The notes under the pieces were generated by a model. That model saw only the letters and a program-made list of their open reading frames with translations. It made no database searches and was not told where the DNA came from. Below, one piece after another: positions 60,013 through 64,000 of a DNA stretch of 64,000 nt. The stretch is from Kiloniellaceae bacterium (GTDB lineage: Bacteria > Pseudomonadota > Alphaproteobacteria > Kiloniellales > J153): contig JAJFGJ010000002.1 of NCBI GenBank assembly GCA_021776175.1, forward strand, positions 62,001 to 126,000, in the 5' to 3' direction. Position 1 is the stretch's first letter, and each line of letters opens with the position of its first letter. The translations under genes and the position numbers were made by a program.

Positions 60013-60906
60013 TCACTTTAATCGCGAACACCGCGCGGCGTGCAAGTCCGGTGTCGCCTCGGCAAGGCCCGCAAGCAGGATAAGGCCACAACCAGCAGCC
60101 TCGCGCCAGCCGAAGGGCTCTTGCGTCAACACGGCTGAAGCAGCAGCAGCGGAGATCAACTCGAGCAGTAGAAGAATCGCGACCCGGCCGGGATCGAGCC
60201 GCGTGGCGCCCCAAAACACTAGCAAAGTCGCGGGCAGAATAAACAAACCCGAGGTCGCCAGGACCAGCGGCAAGGCCGCGATCAGTTCAGAACCGAGAGG
60301 CGCGGGGCCCGCGTCGACCCAAACGAGAAACAACGCGAACACAGCCGCTGCGACATAGGAGACACAGGTCTTGTCGAATCCTGACACGTTCCTGGAGCGG
60401 CGCGCCAGGGTGGCGGACAGAGCGAACAGGACGCCGGATAACAAGCCCAGCCAGTCGGACGCTGACCGCGGCATGGGCCAACCGCCCTCGAAACCCAGGA
60501 TGACCGCCGCACCGCTCAAACCCAGGCCCATGGCGATAATCCGCCAGGGTCCGATCGGCTCGCGTAGCAATATCGCGGCCAGAAGGGTCGCCCAGACTGG
60601 CGAGAGATAGAATAAGAGAACCACCCGCACGACTTCGCCGATTAGAACGGCATGATTCCACAAAACCATCATAACGCCGAACGAGGCGCCACTTAAAAGC
60701 AGGGTGAAGCCCCCCGACATCAAGCGGCCCCGGCGCGCCATCATAAACGGCATCATGGCCGCCGCCGTCACGCCAAAGATCGCCATGCTCGCCCAGTCGC
60801 CGTGCAAACCTCTCTCATCGAGCCAGCGAATAGGGATCCACCACAGACCCCAGGCCACGGCAGAAAATGCGACAGCCAAGCTGGGAAGACGCGCGCCACC
60901 GCTCAT
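60013..60906 (-). CDS. EamA/DMT-family transporter
   Basis: A 297-residue drug/metabolite transporter with ten hydrophobic helices in two EamA repeats, for example AVAWGLWWIPIRWLDERGL at the start and VLFYLSPVWATLLAAILLREPIGPWRIIAMGLGLSGAAVILGFEGG at the end of the first repeat. The second repeat ends in LLLELISAAAASAVLTQEPFGWREAAGCGLILLAGL. The start is set at 60906, where ATG overlaps the LysR stop (ATGA); the frame reaches 60927. Coupling to the LysR gene suggests the exporter is part of its regulon. Substrate unknown. Confidence 0.87.
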   Translation of the reverse strand: MSGGARLPSLAVAFSAVAWGLWWIPIRWLDERGLHGDWASMAIFGVTAAAMMPFMMARRGRLMSGGFTLLLSGASFGVMMVLWNHAVLIGEVVRVVLLFYLSPVWATLLAAILLREPIGPWRIIAMGLGLSGAAVILGFEGGWPMPRSASDWLGLLSGVLFALSATLARRSRNVSGFDKTCVSYVAAAVFALFLVWVDAGPAPLGSELIAALPLVLATSGLFILPATLLVFWGATRLDPGRVAILLLLELISAAAASAVLTQEPFGWREAAGCGLILLAGLAEATPDLHAARCSRLK

Positions 60907-61895
60907 GTACTCAAGCCTTGGTCCCAATAGGGGCGCGGACCGAAGCGCGCGGCCAGAAAGTCAATGAAGACCCGGACTTTCGGTGAAAGATTACGGTTGG
61001 CCGGATAGACCGCGTTGATATCGATTCCGCTTCGCGCGCTCCACTCGGGCAGCACCTGCACGAGACGGCCGCCGCGGACCTCTTGATGACAGATAAAACT
61101 GGGCAAGAGAACGATCCCCAGACCGCCGGCCGCGGCTTGCAGGAGAGCATCGCCGCTATTGGCGCGCAGGCGGCTGGAAAGACGTATTCGCCGCTCGCCG
61201 CCCGGGCCTTGAAAGTGCCAGCTATCGCCGGTCGTCTGATAGCTGTAGAGCAGGCATTCATGACCGGCCAGGTCCTCTAGGGAACCAGGCGTGCCATGAC
61301 GCGCCAGGTAATCGGGGGCGGCACAGAGAATGTTCCAGCTTGGCGCCAGGCGCCGCGCGACCAGGCTTGAATCGCGCAGGCCAACAATCCGCACCGCCAT
61401 GTCATAGCCTTCCTCGACCAGATCGACCACACGGTCGTTCAAGTCCAGCTCGACCGCGAGCTCGGGATAATCCTTCATGAAGGCCGGCAAGGCGGGGGCC
61501 ACATGGCGCACGCCGAACGACATCGGCGCGTTCACCCTTAAAACGCCGCGCGGCGCCGAAGACAAGTGCGTGACCGCTTCCTCGGCCGCTTCCGCCTCGG
61601 CCAGGACGCGCAACGCGCCTTGGTAGAACGCGAGCCCCGGCTCGGTTAGGGAAAGGCGCCGGGTAGTGCGGTTCAAAAGGCGCGCGCCCATGTCCTCCTC
61701 CAAGCGCGCGATCTGTTTGGAGACGGCGGACTTGGAAATCCCCATGTCCCGGGCCGCGGCGGAAAACCCATTTAGATCGACCACCTTGGCGAAGGTAGCC
61801 ATGGCGGCAAGCCGCTCGGCCGCGGCGGCGCGGCGCGCGGGTGGCGTTCGCCCGCTTTTAGCTATTGTTTCCATACAAAAACAATCAAATTCCAT
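60903..61895 (-). CDS. LysR-family transcription regulator
   Basis: A 330-residue LysR regulator. The DNA-binding domain (about 30-90) reads AMATFAKVVDLNGFSAAARDMGISKSAVSKQIARLEEDMGARLLNRTTRRLSLTEPG. The effector-binding periplasmic-binding-like domain covers 115-325 (GVLRVNAPMSFGVRHVAPALPAFMKDYPELAVELDLNDRVVDLVEEGYDMAVRIV). The start is ambiguous: 61895, 61874 or the Met at 61802 near the usual family start; none has a strong ribosome site. The first two would place the TTGTTTCCATACAA site in or at the start of the gene, so autoregulation is likely. It is divergent from pirin and coupled to the EamA exporter. Confidence 0.9.
   Translation of the reverse strand: MEFDCFCMETIAKSGRTPPARRAAAAERLAAMATFAKVVDLNGFSAAARDMGISKSAVSKQIARLEEDMGARLLNRTTRRLSLTEPGLAFYQGALRVLAEAEAAEEAVTHLSSAPRGVLRVNAPMSFGVRHVAPALPAFMKDYPELAVELDLNDRVVDLVEEGYDMAVRIVGLRDSSLVARRLAPSWNILCAAPDYLARHGTPGSLEDLAGHECLLYSYQTTGDSWHFQGPGGERRIRLSSRLRANSGDALLQAAAGGLGIVLLPSFICHQEVRGGRLVQVLPEWSARSGIDINAVYPANRNLSPKVRVFIDFLAARFGPRPYWDQGLST
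61865..61878. promoter_or_regulatory. TTGTTTCCATACAA site at the LysR/pirin divergent region
   Basis: Identical to the 14-mer at 59180-59193. A direct repeat, GCTATTGTTT (61861) and GCTATTGTCT (61901), 40 bases apart flanks it. Such clusters are typical of LysR recognition and activation sites between divergent genes. Confidence 0.5.
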
Positions 61896-61993
61896 AAGAT
61901 GCTATTGTCTCTAAAAGAAAAGTACCCAGATTTCAAGTCGAACACGCCGCCTGGGTCGCGGCCAAGCTGGCGACCTGATACCAAGGATCCATC

Positions 61994-62692
61994 ATGATAG
62001 AAGTCAGAAATTTTGAAACCCTCGGGCGGTTCGACAACGACTGGCTTTCTGCGCGCTATCATTTCAGCTTCGCCGGCTACGACGATCCGGCGCGGCGGGG
62101 AATCGGGCCGCTTTTGGTCTGGAACGACGACACAATCCGTCCCGGCACCGGCTTCGGCGCGCACGGCCACCGCGATATGGAGATCATTACCTACATCCGG
62201 CGCGGCGCCATCACCCACGAGGACCACCTGGGCAATCGCGGCCGCACGGCGGCGGGCGACGTTCAAGTCATGTCCGCCGGAACCGGGATCAGGCATGCCG
62301 AGTTCAATAAGGAAGACGAGGAGACCGAGCTGTATCAAATCTGGATCGAGCCCAGTGAGAAGAACCTGAAGCCACGCTGGGAGCAGCGCCGTTTTCCAAA
62401 AGCCGAACGTGGCGGCGCACTAGTGGCGCTGGCTTCGGGCCGGGCCGGCGACGAGGCCGCGCTGACGATCCATCAGGACGCCGCCATTCTGGGCGCGACC
62501 CTCTTGGCGGGCCAGAGTGTCACTCACCATCTGGACCACGGGCGCCGGGCCTATCTGGTCGCGGCGCGGGGCGCGATAGAGGTAAACGGCATAGCCGTTG
62601 GCGCCCGCGACGGGCTCGCCATCACAGACGAACCGGAAATCGCCATCGCCGCGCGCGAGGATTCGGAAATACTCCTCGCAGATCTGCCATGA
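61994..62692 (+). CDS. Pirin-family bicupin protein
   Basis: A 232-residue pirin with two cupin barrels, resembling E. coli YhhW, which has quercetin dioxygenase activity. The metal-binding His/Glu set lies in GFGAHGHRDMEIITYIRRGAITHEDHLGNRGRTAAGDVQVMSAGTGIRHAEFNKEDEETELYQIWIEPSEKNLKPRWEQRRFP (HxH, later H and E). The C-terminal cupin lacks an obvious metal site, as is common. It is divergent from the LysR gene and its stop overlaps a possible start of the DoxX gene. A stress-related role under LysR control is inferred from the locus. Confidence 0.92.
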   Translation: MIEVRNFETLGRFDNDWLSARYHFSFAGYDDPARRGIGPLLVWNDDTIRPGTGFGAHGHRDMEIITYIRRGAITHEDHLGNRGRTAAGDVQVMSAGTGIRHAEFNKEDEETELYQIWIEPSEKNLKPRWEQRRFPKAERGGALVALASGRAGDEAALTIHQDAAILGATLLAGQSVTHHLDHGRRAYLVAARGAIEVNGIAVGARDGLAITDEPEIAIAAREDSEILLADLP

Positions 62693-62715
62693 CCCAAACC
62701 AAGGGAGACGAAGCC

Positions 62716-63189
62716 ATGACCGCTCCGGCCATCGAGACCAAAGCCATCGTTCCAGCATTGGCGCCACTGCATAGAGGTCTGGCCCCCCTCGCCTATCCGT
62801 TGATCCGCGTGGTCGCGGGCCTGTTCCTCGTGCCGCACGGCGCCCAGAAGCTGTTCGGCTGGTTCGGCGGCTATGGTCTACAAGGCACCGGCGGTTTCTT
62901 CGCCGAAAACCTGGGCCTGGAACCGGGTGTCTTCTGGGCCGCCTTGGCCGGCGGGACCGAGTTTTTCGGCGGAATTTTAATCGCCCTCGGCTTCTTGACC
63001 CGGCCCGCCGCCGTGGCGGTTGCCATCCTCATGGCCGTGGCGGCCTTGAAAGTGCATCTGGTCAACGGCTTCTTCATGACCAATGGCGGTTACGAATACG
63101 CCGCCATGTGGGGCCTGATCGCCCTCGCCATCGCGTTTCGCGGCGGCGGCGAGATGTCGATCGACCGCACCCTCGGCCGGGAGTTTTGA
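62716..63189 (+). CDS. DoxX family membrane protein
   Basis: A 157-residue membrane protein of the DoxX/DUF417-like group with four helices. The motif LIRVVAGLFLVPHGAQKLFGWFGGYGLQGTGGFFAENLGLEPGVFWAALAGGTEFFGGILIALGFLTRPAA is typical. DoxX proteins are tied to thiol/quinone redox stress in several bacteria. The ATG at 62716 has GGGAGACGAAGCC in front; an earlier ATG at 62689 overlaps the pirin stop by 4 bases and would add nine residues. It forms an operon with pirin. Confidence 0.9.
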   Translation: MTAPAIETKAIVPALAPLHRGLAPLAYPLIRVVAGLFLVPHGAQKLFGWFGGYGLQGTGGFFAENLGLEPGVFWAALAGGTEFFGGILIALGFLTRPAAVAVAILMAVAALKVHLVNGFFMTNGGYEYAAMWGLIALAIAFRGGGEMSIDRTLGREF

Positions 63190-63286
63190 GGTTGTTACTT
63201 CCCGCGTGGCGAATGCGCCATGCGTAGCTAGTGTGGTGGAACGTGCTAAAGTAACGCGACCAATCGACCTTTGCGGGGTTCGCGCT

Positions 63287-64000
63287 TTGCCACGTCTTCT
63301 TGCCGCCGGCCTTGTGGGCCTGCTTATTCTATTCCTCGCCGTTCCCGATGCGGCGGCCCAGGTTTCAAAACCTCAGCGGCCGTTCAGTACCGTGGTCGAG
63401 CAGTGGGGCCGTGCTTTCAATGCCATCGCTCAGGAAGTAGGCAGGGGAGGAATCGGCCCGGCAAGAGCCGATGCGCTAAAAAAATCGCTTACCAAAATCG
63501 ACACGGAAGCAGAGGAAATACGCCAAAACGCGCGCGGCGCGCTCGATCCCTTGGGGGTTCAGCTAGAGGCGCTAGGCCCCGCGCCGGCCGAGGGCGCACC
63601 ACCCGAAGCACCGGAAATCACAGAGCAGCGTACGAAGATCGCGGAAGACATCGCCGCCTATGAAGCGCGCATCAAACAAGCCGATCTGGCCTCGACCCGG
63701 GTCAAGGACCTGACGGTTCAGATCAACGACTTGACCCTGGAACGCTCGATCGAACTGCTTATCAAGGTATTTCCCCTGCCCGTGGCGCCCGGCACCATCG
63801 CCAAGGCGGCGCCGGAGTTCTTCCAGTCCTTGACCGCCATGACCAAGGCGCCGGCCGAGTGGTGGCGGTCCCTGGCGGTGGACGAGCAACACAGATATCT
63901 CTCCCGCAATGCCTTGTTCCTGTTGCCCGCGCTAGTGCTGGCATGGCTGCTGCGCCGGGCATTGTCGCGATTTTTCGGGCGCGATCCGGAAATTCAGCAC
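63287..64000 (+). CDS. Start of a DUF3772-domain MscS-type channel (3' end outside the window)
   Basis: A frame of 238 codons runs without a stop to the right edge. It opens with a signal peptide (PRLLAAGLVGLLILFLAVPDAAAQ) and then the DUF3772 pattern RADALKKSLTKIDTEAEEIRQNARGALDPLGVQLEALGPAPAEGAPPEAPEITEQRTKIAEDIAAYEARIKQADLASTRVKDL, the periplasmic coiled-coil region typical of large MscS-type mechanosensitive channels, followed by the first helix (NALFLLPALVLAWLLRRALSRFF). A TTG start at 63287 fits a GCGGGG ribosome site 8 bases upstream; a GTG at 63236 is in frame but would spoil the signal peptide. The pore domain is expected beyond 64000. Confidence 0.78.
   Translation, partial: MPRLLAAGLVGLLILFLAVPDAAAQVSKPQRPFSTVVEQWGRAFNAIAQEVGRGGIGPARADALKKSLTKIDTEAEEIRQNARGALDPLGVQLEALGPAPAEGAPPEAPEITEQRTKIAEDIAAYEARIKQADLASTRVKDLTVQINDLTLERSIELLIKVFPLPVAPGTIAKAAPEFFQSLTAMTKAPAEWWRSLAVDEQHRYLSRNALFLLPALVLAWLLRRALSRFFGRDPEIQH

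Overview
The window is a high-GC, gene-dense segment of an alphaproteobacterial chromosome, most likely from Rhodospirillales or a related group. This rests on the combination of GapR (DUF2312), CpdR beside an N-formylglutamate amidohydrolase, a petABC cytochrome bc1 operon, a zinc-less 41-residue L36, and small alphaproteobacterial families (DUF1244, DUF2852, DUF1285, and probably DUF6111 and DUF6524). I see no insertion sequence, integrase, prophage or CRISPR array. No gene-free stretch exceeds 300 bases.

Layout. 1-2.5 kb: end of a PAS/GAF histidine kinase and a small secreted protein. 2.6-9.6 kb: an amidase, then a beta-oxidation operon (thiolase, a fusion with 3-hydroxyacyl-CoA dehydrogenase ahead of enoyl-CoA hydratase, acyl-CoA dehydrogenase) behind a promoter with a palindromic operator. 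9.6-16.5 kb: DUF3604 protein, peroxiredoxin with an Irr-type iron-control box, GlcG-like protein, AT-rich lipoprotein, acyl-CoA ligase with an SCP2 partner, gapR. 16.6-20.9 kb: DUF1244, GCS2-like ligase with N-formylglutamate amidohydrolase, a GntR/FCD regulator, an orphan Flp pilin. 21-27 kb: pyruvate kinase, MFS transporter, AsmA-like, TPR, DUF2817 and small membrane proteins. 27.2-32.4 kb: glycolate oxidase operon glcDEF plus an aminotransferase. 32.6-41.3 kb: rpmJ, methyltransferase, tRNA-Val, cpdR, second N-formylglutamate amidohydrolase, GNAT, a probable MmgR-type sRNA, an AcuI-like reductase, flavin reductase, two TetR regulators, a glyoxalase-like protein, DUF2852. 41.4-46.2 kb: petABC followed by the methionine-salvage genes mtnP and mtnA. 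46.3-50.5 kb: trmL-hemF facing an operon of DUF1285, Nudix, DUF6111 and CCA-adding enzyme. 50.5-57.3 kb: a four-gene MoxR/DUF58/DUF4159/vWA-GATase membrane system. 57.4-64 kb: MAPEG, MFS, GNAT, EamA, LysR, pirin, DoxX and the start of a DUF3772/MscS channel that leaves the window.

The most informative new signals are regulatory. An AGTGGT-N3-ACCAAT operator occurs both in front of the GntR gene and, 13 kb away, at the start site of glcDEF, which ties that regulator to glycolate oxidation and to itself. An ATGTAA-N7-TTACAT operator occurs at the start of one TetR gene and at the promoter of the next gene, DUF2852. The peroxiredoxin promoter carries a textbook TTAGAA-N3-TTCTAA box. A short intergenic RNA with two hairpins, an exposed UUUCCUCCCU stretch and a terminator matches my recollection of the MmgR family. 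The MoxR cluster is the best candidate for an undescribed functional system. All family assignments were made by reading translated sequence; no database search was run.
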